Source: Curvularia sp. ZM96
Taxonomy: Eukaryota; Ascomycota; Dothideomycetes; Pleosporales; Pleosporaceae
Reading direction: 5' to 3'
DNA: 64,000 nt
Assembly: GCA_022457065.1 (NCBI GenBank)
Contig: JAJGBQ010000005.1
Coordinates: 1,736,001-1,800,000, forward strand
Shown here: positions 43,220 through 55,074 of the stretch, piece after piece
How the letters are laid out: each line of letters begins with the position of its first letter
Numbering within the stretch: position 1 is the stretch's first letter
Notes under the pieces: generated by a model
What the model saw: the letters and a program-made list of their open reading frames with translations, nothing else
Told to the model about the DNA's origin: nothing
Database searches by the model: none
Program-made: the position numbers and the translations under genes

Positions 43220-46200
43220 ATAAGTAGTGGGATATGGCGTCAATAGCGATGGAGAAGATAATTTAATGAGTTCGAAGCGGATTTGGGATCGTAAGTGGAT
43301 TGTCTATATTTCTTACATAAGAAGCTACTTACATCATCTAAGGAGAACTGACGATGAACCCTCTCGTCTTATTCACACGAATCTCACTTCCTAGCTCCCG
43401 CATACCGCTGTGACAACTACAATACTATTTAGTCGTAAGTGCACTACTAACACTCTTGAAAGTCTCCGGACAAATACAAAGCCCTTAATTCCCACCAATT
43501 CGTTATCTTCTTTCCACACACGGTAGCTTACCCTTCTCAGGTGCCGAGACAAATACAGCCCCCTCAATGTCCATCGCATCAAGGAGAAATCTCCAAGCCA
43601 TATTTCCCAAGGCTTACAACACTGTATACGCCCCAAGCCACCAGGTACTGTAAACGAAGCAAACACATAGATCGTCACATGGGGGGACTGCACTAGCCTG
43701 ACTACCATCACCATCTTCATTCGTCGCCCTGACTTCAGAAAAAGAAATTCCCCTTGCACTTCCAACCCTGGACTCATATACCAAGCCTCTTCTTCTTCTT
43801 TTTTCTTTTAGTGTGGAGGCCTTTAATCCACTCGGAAGATTTGCATCGGAGCCGCCGTGTAATGGGAGGGGATCGGCATTCTGCAGCTAACTTCCTGTTC
43901 CTGCGAACCTACTAGTGGCCTCACTTTTCTAAGATTTTAGTATGCAACCAACGAAAAAGGTCGTATTGTGTTACGGGTTTGAAATGCGGTAGATAGAGGT
44001 ATCGTGAGATTAGTCAGAGATAAGGGAAATTATGGCTTGAGATGGGCTTGTTTTGATGACTTGACCGCGATGTCATGGCAGTATCCTTATGAGAAAAATG
44101 TGTCTTCAAACGTGTAGTGTTCAGTCGTATTCTCGTCCGGCGCCTACAAACTAGACGCACGCAATGAGGCTGAAGGAATGCCAAGCGAGTTCGGCAGCCT
44201 ACTTGTTCAGTGACCACATGCTCAAAGCCATTTGTACAAAATACGGATGCTCGTCCGAGCCGAATCCTTCGCCCTACTTGTTCCTGATTGACGCTGCCCA
44301 ATCAACACACGAGGCGGGTGGCTTCCGAAACGAAGCCAGACAGCTGAAAGAAAAGGCGGAAAGCGACATCGTTACGTTGGCACGACAGGCGCCAGTCAAT
44401 GGGTGGCCCACTGCCAGGGTCTTTTCCGGGTTCGATAATACTTATCAACGGGGACGCCGAGCAATAGAACTGGGTATCCTGGTGTTCATGGTAGATACAT
44501 ACGATGGTATGACGCGTCGTCGTTGACAGAGGTTCGATGCGGCAGCTGGGTGTGCAAAGTTTGCAATCTCAAGTGATACATGACACGGCGGCTGTTCGGT
44601 CGAGGTGAAGAGACTCGCCGCCGTTATGGATTCTGGCCTCAACACAGGCGACGTCGGTGACTGCAATGGTCCCGGAGAGACAAGTTCCAGGAGTAGAGGT
44701 AGTCTATTAGAGGGTGTTCTCTTGCTTACGCAAAGAGTTCAAGCGACCTTGACAGAGGCGCATTAGTAGACATACTCTGCTCGGGGAGAGCATTACCACA
44801 CCCCGCATACTACTTCGCAGCTATCAGAGCCCCGAATATATTTACCGTGCCGCTATGGAGACAGAATCACCGCTGCATACTCTTCCGGTAAGTGATGAAC
44901 GCTTAAATCGGACACTTGGTGGGCTGCGCCAATCGCAGAATACCCTCGGGTTGCGCCACATCCCGCTGAACCTTCATTTATCATGGAGACAACTGGAGAC
45001 CTGATCCAGGTATGGCGTGACGATACGTATGCTGTAGCAAGGACGTCTTTGTACCACCGCGGTAATGCCGAGAGGCAGAGGTTCCCCGACTGTTCCACGT
45101 CTTCCACAACGCAGTTGTAGATCTTTTAATCTTTGCTGCATAGCACCGACCGGAGCAGTCGTATGTCGTCAATCCTGGGCTTATGCAAGGTGAGTTGGCG
45201 TATGAGGGGATTGCATTACAGCGCTCGCGTGGTAAGCGCGATGCAGCAAGAGTATGGTCTGCTGGGATGATGGATGCTTGGATCTCGGGCATTGGGCACA
45301 TGTTCGTGTCCTTGCACACGTGTGCACGAGTCGTGCGGCCTTCACAGTAGCCGAGACTGTTACTGGATTGCCGATCTACCAAGGATGCCTTGTAGAATAC
45401 CGAGCTCAGAAAAAGCAAAGCACGCTTTGCTGAGTTACATCGTTTGCATGGAATATTCTATTCCAAGTATCAGGTATGACATAGGCACATGATATTGAGT
45501 GGCCTCACGTTCAAGCAAAGCATCATGACACTCATGCGTTTCATCGTATCTTTCCATAACCTGTTCCTGTTGCTTCCAATAACAGTGCCCGGTTAGCTTC
45601 AAAGTGACAAGCGGGGTAATCCAAGCTTACATGATCAACGCGCTGTGTACTCCGTATACTCGCCACTTTGATTACTCGGACTGCGTTCAGTGGGAGATGC
45701 CCGGACACCCGGCTATGGTTGATGCGTAGCGTTCATACGCAGACGAATAGTAGCAGATCGTGAGGAAGGTTGGGGTATCGTGGCCTTGGCGTATCTGTGT
45801 GCTTCGCTGCAATCATACCCAGTGTGTGGCGTACGTGAAAGGATCTCCCTGCGACCTTCTGCCCGACGAACCTAGCGGTGAAACCAACGTAGCTGGCTTG
45901 CCCACGCCACCCTTAGACACATCTCTCTATGCGATTACCATGGTATGATAGCCGGTCTCACTATGTCGATCACCGTTTCCAGAGGTTCCATGACTATCTG
46001 TTCGCCAAGAAGCTATTGGCGTGTCGTTTGCTGTACTCAAACAATATACGCCGGACAATTCGGACCTCGCGGAAGACGAAAAGCAAAGAAGTGATGTTGC
46101 AACCCTCGTTTGAGGTCGTGGTGGCAAAGAGATCGTCTTAAAATACATGCAGTGGTCATGTACAACCCAAGTCTGTAGACGTGGCAGCTGTGTTGGCCAT

Positions 46201-46622
46201 GCCAGACACTAATGCCGACATGTGAGGCATATTGAGCTCAGTTTAAGACATTGGAAGATGCCAGATTTCCTAGACGGTTTGGGAAGTTGTGTGAGTGATC
46301 GATTTCCAGAGGGTGTCCTGCAGTTCGGTCTTTCTCGCTGCCCAATGGCGTCGGTTGGGCTTAGCAGGGCGGACAATGAGGCGAAAGGCATCAGTGCGTC
46401 CACGCCCAACAAGGACTTGGTCGCAACGGATGTGTCGCACCCTCGCCCCGGGGGAGGACCGGTGTAGATAGCCAGGTGTAAGCGGATCCGGGACAAGAGG
46501 TCGTGGATCATGTGTATAAGTCCTCTGCGTGCCCAACCTCGATTTATTCATCCACACGCAATTAATAACACACGTCGATCCTCATCGTAGTTCTCTCTTG
46601 TAGTCACCTCGACCCATACAAA
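43220..46622. other. Long gene-poor region
   Basis: 3.4 kb with no supported gene. Open frames up to about 145 codons (for example 43391-43777 and 44981-45418 minus, 44164-44526 plus) lack motifs and splice support. The end holds the TATA-like TATAAG at 46515 of the next gene. Confidence 0.5.
46515..46520 (+). promoter_or_regulatory. TATA-like box
   Basis: TATAAG 103 bp upstream of the ATG at 46623, in TGTGTATAAG context very like the one at 11501-11510. Confidence 0.4.
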
Positions 46623-47016
46623 ATGACGCTACCCAACTCGTATTTTGTTCCAGGCTTCGGCATCTCAAGAGCCGTCATCCAGAATGAGATCCGCTATCAT
46701 TGTGGCCCGGATGCGATAGTCCGACCATACACCTTTCAGGTATTTAGCAGTTGCTGTTGGATGACATGACAGGTACTGATCCAATATCCAGGGTCGTGAT
46801 GGTTTCCTTGTCACAACAATCGGTCCCCCATTGACAAAGGTAGATAAGCCGTATCGTGCGTCAAATGTCCAGACACTGACAAGACAGGCTCAAATCGAGG
46901 ATCTGAAAATGTCTTCCCTTGAATACGAAGAAAAGCAATCCCGTATCGCCGACGAGACCAACGTCTTCGTAAATGCGCCCATCCCGATTAATCAGCGGAT
47001 ACGAAGAAGCACCTGA
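46623..47016 (+). CDS. Small conserved-looking fungal protein, unknown function
   Basis: Exons 46623-46739 and 46792-47016, phase-0 intron (GTATTT to TATCCAG), 113 aa. It starts MTLPNSYFVPGFGISRAVIQ, continues IRYHCGPDAIVRPYTFQ, and after the intron GRDGFLVTTIGPPLTK, then a helix QIEDLKMSSLEYEEKQS and a basic RRST end. The splice join inside a continuous motif (YTFQ-GRDGF) supports the model. It resembles short fungal proteins of the form 'Y-x-PG-G-I-S-R-x-x-I-Q ... Y-x-x-GRDG', but I cannot name a function. No signal peptide. Confidence 0.65.
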
Positions 47017-48705
47017 CGAAGGTGCATGAGCCAGCCGTGGCTTCTTCTTTGAGACTACGATCTTGCCACCCGAAAAGAACCTGTCTTATATCCATACTCG
47101 GGCGGATGTATCCTGTTCTCTTTTGCTGGAGTATTGATTTAGCGTGCATATTGCCTCTGGATTGGCTGTCTGATGATCTATTGTTATACGTTTTGGTTCC
47201 TATGATGACCCGGATTTGGTGTTTGGTTTTCCAAAGAGTTGATCTCTCCTGAAGGAATATTTTCTTGCCTGAACGAGCTGAGTGCGTTGTAGTCTTAGCA
47301 TCAGTTGAAAGAATCTGTTCAGTTCCGAAACTCCATTGGTCCCAAGGATTGCTGTGCCGCCGTAAGTGGCCATGGTCAGACTCTGGTCGAGTTTTTCGCT
47401 CTGTTGTTTGGGCACTCCTTGTGCGCGATCAGGGTGACAAGGCTGGTCTGGTTATGTGCACTGCCTGTAACGCTTCCGAAGCCAATTTGGACGTCATTTT
47501 TTCAAACGAGTAGGAATGACGGTTGGTTCTCGTCGTACATCAGTCAGCCTGGATTGGGGTACTGGAGTTAGTGGGCGGCGAGGCGGACAGCACTAGCTGC
47601 CTTCAACACAGGTGCGTCACACTTCGATACTGACCGGCTACCTTGTCAACCATAGCCTTAAACATCACACCTGCCATGACGTAATGTAGAGATGAGTCGC
47701 CTGCAAAATCTGAAGAGGACGAAGGTAGGATATAAGTGTCAAGTTTTGTTGAGGGCGTGGTGATGAGGCAAAGCTTGAGCCACTTCCAAGATGCAGGAAC
47801 AACTGGCGCGTGATTGGAGAAAACGGCAAGCGAAATCCTGACTGGCGTGAAGTGTCACAAACAACGCAGCACGGTTGTGACGAAAAGCGTCTCGACACGT
47901 CGCGGCATTGCTGTTTTGCCTTGTCAGGTGCGTAGATGACTCAAAGGCCAGGCTACTATGTGTTGTATGCTAAGGTGCTTACTTGTGTGAAGAACGGATT
48001 TGCATAGACTTGGAGCGCTCGTTTGGGTGTTACACGCCAACACTGCTTTAATGTTTTCTGAGTTTGGGCGTTGTAGATTCCTTTGTTCTTATTAGCGTTT
48101 CTAGAGCAATACTCTGTTCCCGCCTGACCGATTTACGAGACCGCTATGATGCCAGCAAGTAAACAACGGCTCTGCACAGTTGCTGATCTTCAAAGATGCA
48201 ACCAAGTTGTCCTGCCTCTCGAGGCTGAGACTCGAGAGCGTGACACTGCTGAAATTCGAGCTAACCAATTACGACCTAGCGTCAGAATGGTCACAAAAAC
48301 AAGAGCAGTAGATGAATTTTCATACAAATTTTCGGTTTGCGCCTTTCTACAAGGCTCTTGTATCCTACGCTCTCTACGACGGTAGAGGTCAACGCTGATT
48401 TTCGCACGCCACGCTGTTTGGCGAGTCGCTCTTACGCTCAAATACCCACCGACGCATAACTGCAAACCAGTCCACCATGGCAACCGAGACGATGCGAACG
48501 CACGTCTACTGTCGCTAGAGCATGACCCTTACTATCCAGATTCGGTTTGTTGGGCAAAATTGCGATGATCGGCAGTAAGCTGGCGTTGATTACATGCACA
48601 ACGCTGGTAGGGCTGTTTACGCACTTCCACTGACCCCGAATGGACTCTGTTCTATCCTCTACATAAACATGCAAATCTGATGATTTGTCATCAAAATCAC
48701 AACTC
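47017..48705. other. Intergenic region
   Basis: 1.7 kb without a supported gene. Several short overlapping frames on both strands show no motif. It ends directly at the tRNA-Ser gene. Confidence 0.5.
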
Positions 48706-48804
48706 GGCACTTTGGCGGAGTGGTTAACGCGCTGGCCTGCTAGTCCTGTATGGGAAAGTTAGCCAGTTCCTTCGGGAGCGTGTGTTCGAATCACACAGGT
48801 GTCG
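48706..48804 (+). tRNA. tRNA-Ser(GCU) with 18-nt intron
   Basis: A class II cloverleaf can be drawn. The acceptor GGCACTT pairs with AGGTGTC (two G-T wobbles), discriminator G. The anticodon stem CTGGC pairs with GCCAG around loop CTGCTAA, anticodon GCT. The 18-nt intron (48743-48760) sits after position 37 as in nuclear tRNA genes. A long variable arm (CCTTCGGGAG region) fits serine, and the T-arm GTGTG-TTCGAAT-CACAC is perfect. It lies 146 bp beyond the stop codon of the convergent GTPase gene. Confidence 0.93.
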
Positions 48805-48950
48805 CACTAACCATGCATTTCTTTTTCCTTTTTGCCGGCAGAGAACAAATCTTTTGACATCACAAGCAATGTGCGCGAGAGAATGATGGTCTACTATTTT
48901 TGCTACGATCACGGCGGAGAAGCTCCAAGCAAACATCTTGTAAACGTGAT

Positions 48951-49677
48951 CTACATCATATTGCACATATCTGGTCCCTGGCTCTTTCCACCAGCTTCAG
49001 TCGTCGTCTTCGCGCTTGTCTTCGCGATATCCTCCAGTACTTCACGACACAGCTCACCCGTCAACGCACTACACTCTGCATAGTGGTCGCACAGCATCCT
49101 CTGTGCAGTCTGCACCCCTTCGTGCGGCATGACACTTGGGCCCTTGCCCTTCTTGTCCGGCCCGTGTTCCTCTATCGTCCACTGCTTTCTCAGATCCCTC
49201 TTTAGTCCTAACACCATAACCAGCAGATTTTCGTCATAGTTAAAGTGCTTGTTCACAATAGGCAGCCACGTCGACGATAAAGACTCAAGCGAGGCGCGTG
49301 AAGAGATGTCGTAGCAAAGGATTACGAATTGGGGTTGTAGGAGCGTGTAGTTGTACGGTGAAGCGGTGTCGAAGAATTGCAGTCTATATGGACGGCCATA
49401 GAGAGCAATGTCAAAAGCGTAGGGCTGGTCTATATCGCGCAGCTTCGGAAGCTCATATGGGGGGAGGTTGTCGCGTTGGGGCTGGACACCAAGCGACAGG
49501 CGCCTGCTGAGAGTTAGTAGTGTACGCTGCATATATGGCTTCTTAAGACGTGCGTTGTGAGAAGTGCTAGATAACGCGCGATTGTTGTTAGACTCACGAT
49601 AGGAAAGTCGACTTGCCAACTCCCGCGTCGCCGAGCAATAGCACGTTGACCTCTGGGGGCAGTAATGTGTTATCCAT
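48951..49677 (-). CDS. Rho/Ras-like small GTPase with CaaX end
   Basis: Exons on minus: 49598-49677 and 48951-49503, 210 aa. Motifs in order: P-loop GDAGVGKST (about 16-24), FFDTASPYN in the place of the Switch-II DTAG, VLGLKRDLRKQW as the Rho-type base-recognition loop (usual TKxD/LKxDLR), CSALTG as the last guanine motif, and the C-terminus CNMM, a CaaX box for prenylation. It should be a membrane-attached signalling GTPase, near Rho by the LKRDLR block but divergent. The acceptor is a tandem CAGCAG; the upstream CAG would add one residue (RR for R). The missing Gly and Gln of DTAGQ suggests low intrinsic GTP hydrolysis. Confidence 0.85.
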
Positions 49678-50862
49678 GTTGTGATTTGAGTGCTTTGTGG
49701 GCGCGAACTCTCAAGGCGGCTTCATGTTCGCTATCGCGATAGAGGTCGAGAGTGATGGGTATGTCTAGGCACGGAGATAGGCGTTAACGCTGTCTTGGCA
49801 GAGGAGGGTACACTGCTTCTTGACTCTTTTTCCTTTCTTGTTAAATGCTACCTTCGTCCTTTTTAGTATGGCTACAAAAGCACATCTGTTTCAATATTGA
49901 TTGTTTGAGTAGATTGTCACCAATTCAGGCTCAAGTTATGTGTGCGTAACTTCAAGGTAGCCTATTATGTGAGATCCCTTCGACGTACTCGAAGTTCGAG
50001 TGAAACACCAATCAGGACCTTTACGATCATACTTTCGATGTACACAACACTAGGAATGCAGATGTCGGCAGCTCTGCGTTGACCAGTCGTATCGCATCTG
50101 ACTTGATGCGTCTGTCTCCCCGCATACAAAAAACTAAGCATCGAGAACAACAGATTTCTTTAAAAGAACGCAGCTGATGGTTTCTTTGCGGAAGACCCAA
50201 ACTCAATTCTCAAACCATCCCAGATACACAGTTATAAAAAAGAGACTCCCCTCCATGCGATTCACGCGGGCTGACATATATGGCCTGTGCACCGACATCT
50301 AAATTACGAGATAACCGAAGTCTGACGGTAACACAATCGGTCTTTAGCATCGTCATGCTGCTTCTTGCTCTTGCGTGCAGTATAACCGGAGATGAACCGA
50401 AAAGCCCACTAATTCGTGTTTTCGGAATTATCCGATTTACAGCTCCAGAATCATCCTGACCATAGCGCCGAGGCCCTAGTGCTAACGGCTCGGCAACATG
50501 CTCATAACCACAAACCAAAAGTCTGGATCCCGTGAATCCTGTTCCGTGATGCGTACCACAAATTGTTTGCTTGTTTACGTTAGGCGACCAATCGGTGTGG
50601 CCATGGCTCAGAGATAACAAGTTTGACCTGCTTAGAACTGCTGGACAGGAACGCCAGCCAAGGACGCTTACGGGCTTGGAGGCTTGGAAGACAGCATCCT
50701 CAGTTACCGAATGGGGAAGCTGGTAAAAATGTCCCTGTATTATCGCCGCGAGACGGCAAGTCATTTCCTATGATTTGAAGTACATAAGGTGCACTGTGGC
50801 AATGCCGTGTTTGTTCACGCTCTGCATCCCAACTTGTCGTAGCATTCTTATTACAGTTCGCC
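49678..50862. other. Divergent intergenic region
   Basis: 1.2 kb between the GTPase and carboxypeptidase starts. A 184-codon minus frame at 50210-50764 has no motif and is not called. Confidence 0.5.
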
Positions 50863-52329
50863 ATGAAGGTCTCCGCACTTCTCAGCCTGCTCCCAGGCGC
50901 TGCGCTTGCTTCTGATGTATTGAACGTCGCTTTTTATGCCAAGGAGAGGAACCAGCTGTACGACTTTATCTCGGCCAACAGCGAAATTGACTACGGTTGC
51001 CGCCCTCAAGTCCTGGCTGCTGGAGACGAGCACAAACTGCATGCTGTGATTTCAGAACACGACTTGGATCACTTCAAGCGCAGTCTTGATCCTGCCCTCG
51101 TCCGAGTAGAGCTTTTGGATAGCCTGAACAAGCGCCAAACCGCTACCGCACCAATTGGTAGTGGTGATCGGTTCAAAGGAGGAAAGATTGCGCCTCGCGG
51201 TCTCGGTACAAGGAAGCCTAGCGAATACGCCGCCCTGCAAAAAGCAGGGATTCTCAACGCCGATGAAGTCTACACCGCCATGAAGGGTCTGGAAAAGGAG
51301 TACGGCATGACCCTCTTCACGACACCCCACAAGACATTCGAGGGTAACACCATCATTGGTGGTGTTGCGAACAAGGCCGAAAAGATCAAGAAGGACAAGC
51401 AGTACATTTACTTCACAAGCGGCATTCACGCTCGTGAACGCGGAGGACCGGACAACTTGATCTACTTCATCTCTGATCTGTTGTACGCAAACAAGCACCG
51501 CATTGGTTTGACATACGGCAACAAGACATATACCAACAGCCAGGTCAAGAAGGCTCTTGGTGCAGGTGTTGTCTTCATCCCTATGCTGAACCCTGACGGT
51601 GTCCGTCACGACCAGGCCAACAGCAACCTATGGCGGAAGAACCGAAATCCAGCATCGGCCCGACCCAACGAGCCCCTGAGTGTCGGTGTAGATCTTAACA
51701 GGAACTTTGACTTTCTCTGGAACTTCACCGAGAAGTTCGACCCATCTGTTTCCCCAGCTTCCACCGACCCAGCCTCCCAGGCTTTCTACGGCACAGCGCC
51801 GTTCTCCGAGCCTGAGACCCAGGATATGGCTTGGGTATACGAGGAGTTCCCAAACATTCACTGGTATATCGACGTGCACTCTGCCGCAGGAACGCTCCTT
51901 TACTCTTGGGGCGATGACATTGACCAGTCTCACGACCCTGAGCAGAACCTGTTCAACACTGCCTACGACGGCAAGCGTGGTAACGTCGAGGACGAGTTGT
52001 ACAAGGAGTATATCTCCCAGGAAGACTGGGACAACATCCGCATTGCTGCAAACCGCACTACCGATGCCATGATGGCGGTGGGTGGCCGTGAATATGTTCC
52101 TCAGCAAGCTGTTGGTTTGTACCCAACATCAGGTGCTAGCGACGATTGGTCTTTCAGCCGCTGGCACGGAAACAAGGAGCTCACCAAGGTCTACGGATAC
52201 ACCATGGAATTCGGTTACGCCACCAATTTCTATCCTACCGCCGAAGAGTTCATCCAAAACATCATTGACACCAACGCTGGCTTCATGGAGTTCATCCTCA
52301 CTGCTGCTGAGATTGGACTTAAGGCTTAG
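50863..52329 (+). CDS. Secreted zinc carboxypeptidase, peptidase family M14
   Basis: 488 aa, single exon. MKVSALLSLLPGAALAS is a signal peptide, then a propeptide-like region to about residue 95, where LNKRQ gives a Kex2-type KR site. Catalytic landmarks: HARE zinc site (H189, E192), NPDG and VDLNRNFDFLW (N279, R280 for substrate carboxylate), DVHS with the third zinc ligand H339, and TMEFG with general base E449. All needed residues are present, so an active extracellular metallocarboxypeptidase that trims C-terminal residues is expected. Length is typical for fungal M14 enzymes with a propeptide. The codon usage is C/G-ending and rich in favoured codons, unlike the flanking HET pseudogene. 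Confidence 0.95.
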   Translation: MKVSALLSLLPGAALASDVLNVAFYAKERNQLYDFISANSEIDYGCRPQVLAAGDEHKLHAVISEHDLDHFKRSLDPALVRVELLDSLNKRQTATAPIGSGDRFKGGKIAPRGLGTRKPSEYAALQKAGILNADEVYTAMKGLEKEYGMTLFTTPHKTFEGNTIIGGVANKAEKIKKDKQYIYFTSGIHARERGGPDNLIYFISDLLYANKHRIGLTYGNKTYTNSQVKKALGAGVVFIPMLNPDGVRHDQANSNLWRKNRNPASARPNEPLSVGVDLNRNFDFLWNFTEKFDPSVSPASTDPASQAFYGTAPFSEPETQDMAWVYEEFPNIHWYIDVHSAAGTLLYSWGDDIDQSHDPEQNLFNTAYDGKRGNVEDELYKEYISQEDWDNIRIAANRTTDAMMAVGGREYVPQQAVGLYPTSGASDDWSFSRWHGNKELTKVYGYTMEFGYATNFYPTAEEFIQNIIDTNAGFMEFILTAAEIGLKA

Positions 52330-52720
52330 ATAAAGTCTGTATTTGTTGATATGTAACAGTAGCAAGAAATGACTGGGGGGTCCGTGTAAATAACGATATT
52401 ACGAGAACGAGATTTAATGTTGTAGTAGTAAAATAGTATTAGTCATTAATGCATTGCCAACAAAGCAAGACACTGCTGTCACTCCACAAAAACAATAAAA
52501 CAGGTGAACGAGCCTACGCATAGACCTTCACGCCTCGTGAGGAAAGAGGTACCATGGGTCCACGCTAGTCTAAATGAGCCTAGCCCATCCCAATGCACAT
52601 GCAAAGCACACGCAACATGTCACATTGCCAGCCTGTCAATGCCCCTCGTTCCTTATACATACTCCTGTGCATCATCTCACATTTCAGGGACCAAATCCTA
52701 GGCAATGTTCTGCCGGCACG
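52330..52720. other. Intergenic region
   Basis: 391 bp between the carboxypeptidase and the HET gene. In-frame upstream ATGs at 52574 could extend the HET protein, but the added residues are not family-like. Confidence 0.5.
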
Positions 52721-55074
52721 ATGCTGCAGTACATGGGTACGCGGCAACCCCCGCGCAAGTATGTTGTACCTGAACCACACAATACCACGTTTCCACCAAA
52801 TCATCCATGCGAGATCTGCTACACACGAGTATGGATACCGGAGACGTTCGAAGCAATCAGTACTGCATCATTGGACCAGGATAGAGTTTCCGTACATTAC
52901 CAGGTCACGTCAGAAGAGCTACGAAAATCAATTTGGGGAGGATGCAAGTTTTGCAAGACACTTGCTGATGGAGTGCACGGCAGAGTCTTTCTGGATGAAC
53001 TCTATGAGCGTTTGGAGAGGAGTGACAGTTCGTCTGACGTCAATACATCTGACGGCGTAGAAAGCAGCGATGAAACGACGGACGAAGAGCCAGAAGATGG
53101 TGAGTCTGCATTCGATGAAGAAAAGTTCGATAATGATATCACTGGAGGCTGGGACGTATGGGAAGATCGTGATACACTCGTCGAGGCATGTCAATTCAAG
53201 ATTGATCTCTCCTTCGAACGGGGACATGCAGGGCTCTTCACGTTTCTGAATGTGCGAATTGAAGCTGTTGGTGATAAAGATCATCCCAACAATCTGCAGA
53301 AGCTACGAGGAGAGAAAGTCGTAGAGCTGCGATATCATATGAATAGCAAAGGTATGTTTGCTAGATTGCAGTGCTCGAAGGCCTACTAAAGACAAGAAAT
53401 AAAGGGCAGAAAACATCACCCGTCTCTCCACCTTGGATGGCAGATTGCATACTTGGAGCAGAGACTAACATGCAGATGTTGAAAATCTGGATGAGCAGTC
53501 TCGAATCCATTCCAACATCTTCAGCAGCAACAGTAAACTGTTTGCCATTACGCCTGATACATGTGGGCAACGAAAATAGTCTGCGAGTTGTCCGTACATT
53601 GACCATGAAAGGCTGCGAGCCAAACTTCGCTGCGCTGAGCTATGTATGGGGCACGAACCAATCTTTCATTTTGCTCAGCACCACAGAAGACCTACTCACG
53701 GCTGGGTTTGAAGTCGGGCAACTCCCCAAAACAATCCAAGATGCTGTCACAGTCACCCGTCAGATTGGATTGGAGTATATCTGGGTCGATGCGCTGTAAG
53801 AGTCTTTCCCCAGGTACTTTTTGAAATGCTGACGGAATGATAGATGCATTATGCAGGATTCAGACGAAGACAAAGCACAGGAGTTGCCAAAGATGCGATC
53901 CATCTACAAGTTTGCTGCAGTAACACTAGTGGCTTCTGTAGCCAATTCTGCTACCGAAGGCTTCTTACATCATATTGAAGAAAAATACGACTACTTCATT
54001 GAACCAGTCACGATACCTTTTCCGATGAATATGGATTCGCCTACTTCTTCACAAATCGTCCTCAGCTACCCAGCAGACTACAAGCGATGGAAAGATCCTA
54101 TCAACAGCCGCGCTTGGACATTTCAAGAGCTCATTCTGTCGACCCGTGCCATTATCTTCTCATACCGTGGGATTCAGACAATCGACCGCACCAGCCCAAC
54201 ATGCGCAGATGGCGTCTCTTCTGGCAAAGACCCGCAGCTGCCGAACTTACCGTGGAGCGGCCAAATGTTCTCACTTGCCACGACACCTGAAAACACACGG
54301 CAGGTATAGCTGGTAATGCGCGGAGAGTACAGTCGCCGTATGCTATCCTATCAAGGAGACAGACTGGTTGCAATTTCAGCCATTGCCGAGGAACTTGGTC
54401 AAGTGTACAACAGCCGTTATCTCGCGGGCATGTGGGAGCGCGACCTTGCTATAGACCTGCAGTGGAATTGTCCGCGTACGGCGGTAATAGATGATGGCCA
54501 CAACCGGAAGCCTCGAGCCAAAGAGTACATCGCTCCATCTTGGAGTTGGGCGTCAGTGAGCGGCGCTGTGGAGGACTTTGTACAGGTCTGGGAAGACGAA
54601 GGCGACAACGGAGGTATTGGCTACAAAGACAACTTGGGCTTTGAAGTGATATCCTGCGACGTCGAGCTCGCTGTGCCAGGCTTCGAACATGGAGCCGTGA
54701 CGTCCGGCACTCTTGTTGCCAGAGGTCGCCTCTGTAAACTTACCTGGCATCCCTACCCTGATGACGACTACCACAAGAACTTGGAGTACGACGGCTACCT
54801 TTCGGGGCTAGCTGACGGTGACGAGAGTGATTCAGTGCACCCTGAAACAGAGTCTGGCAACGCTCTGTTGGATGCTCTGGATCCGGATGTATACGAGGGA
54901 GTTGAAGTGTCATGCCTCGCTGGGAAACTGATGGAGAATGTACCCGGACGCGACGATGTCGAAGGCATAATGCTACTACCGACTACAGACGAACGTTACC
55001 GACGCATTGGCTTTTTCCGAGCCAAGCCATCGGTATTCGAGAAGAGTGAGGTTGAAGTGGTTACGATAGTTTGA
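52721..55074 (+). pseudogene. HET-domain (heterokaryon incompatibility) gene with in-frame stop
   Basis: Exons inferred as 52721-53351, 53405-53795 and 53844 onward, phases continuous. An N-terminal piece with CEIC and CKFC pairs and an acidic linker leads into the HET domain: LSYVWG, YIWVDALCIMQDSDED, then RAWTFQELILS. The frame stops at TAG 54307-54309, giving a 495-aa product, but the same frame continues for 254 codons with standard HET text (GEYSRRMLSYQGDRLVAISA, then PSWSWASV). The stop lies where a Trp is usual before the x-x-x-YSRR block, so TGG to TAG is the likely change. HET proteins trigger cell death after fusion of unlike strains. No intron that removes the stop keeps frame. A functional truncated form cannot be excluded. 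The 53352-53404 intron has a weak AAG acceptor. Confidence 0.78.

Noticed and set aside
50210..50764. 184-codon minus-strand frame between the GTPase and carboxypeptidase genes
   Set aside because: No motif, no splice support and an unlikely amino-acid composition.
54304..54362. A GTATAG...GACAG intron that would remove the HET stop codon
   Set aside because: The 59-nt splice would shift the frame downstream, and the shorter option (28 nt) is below fungal intron size.
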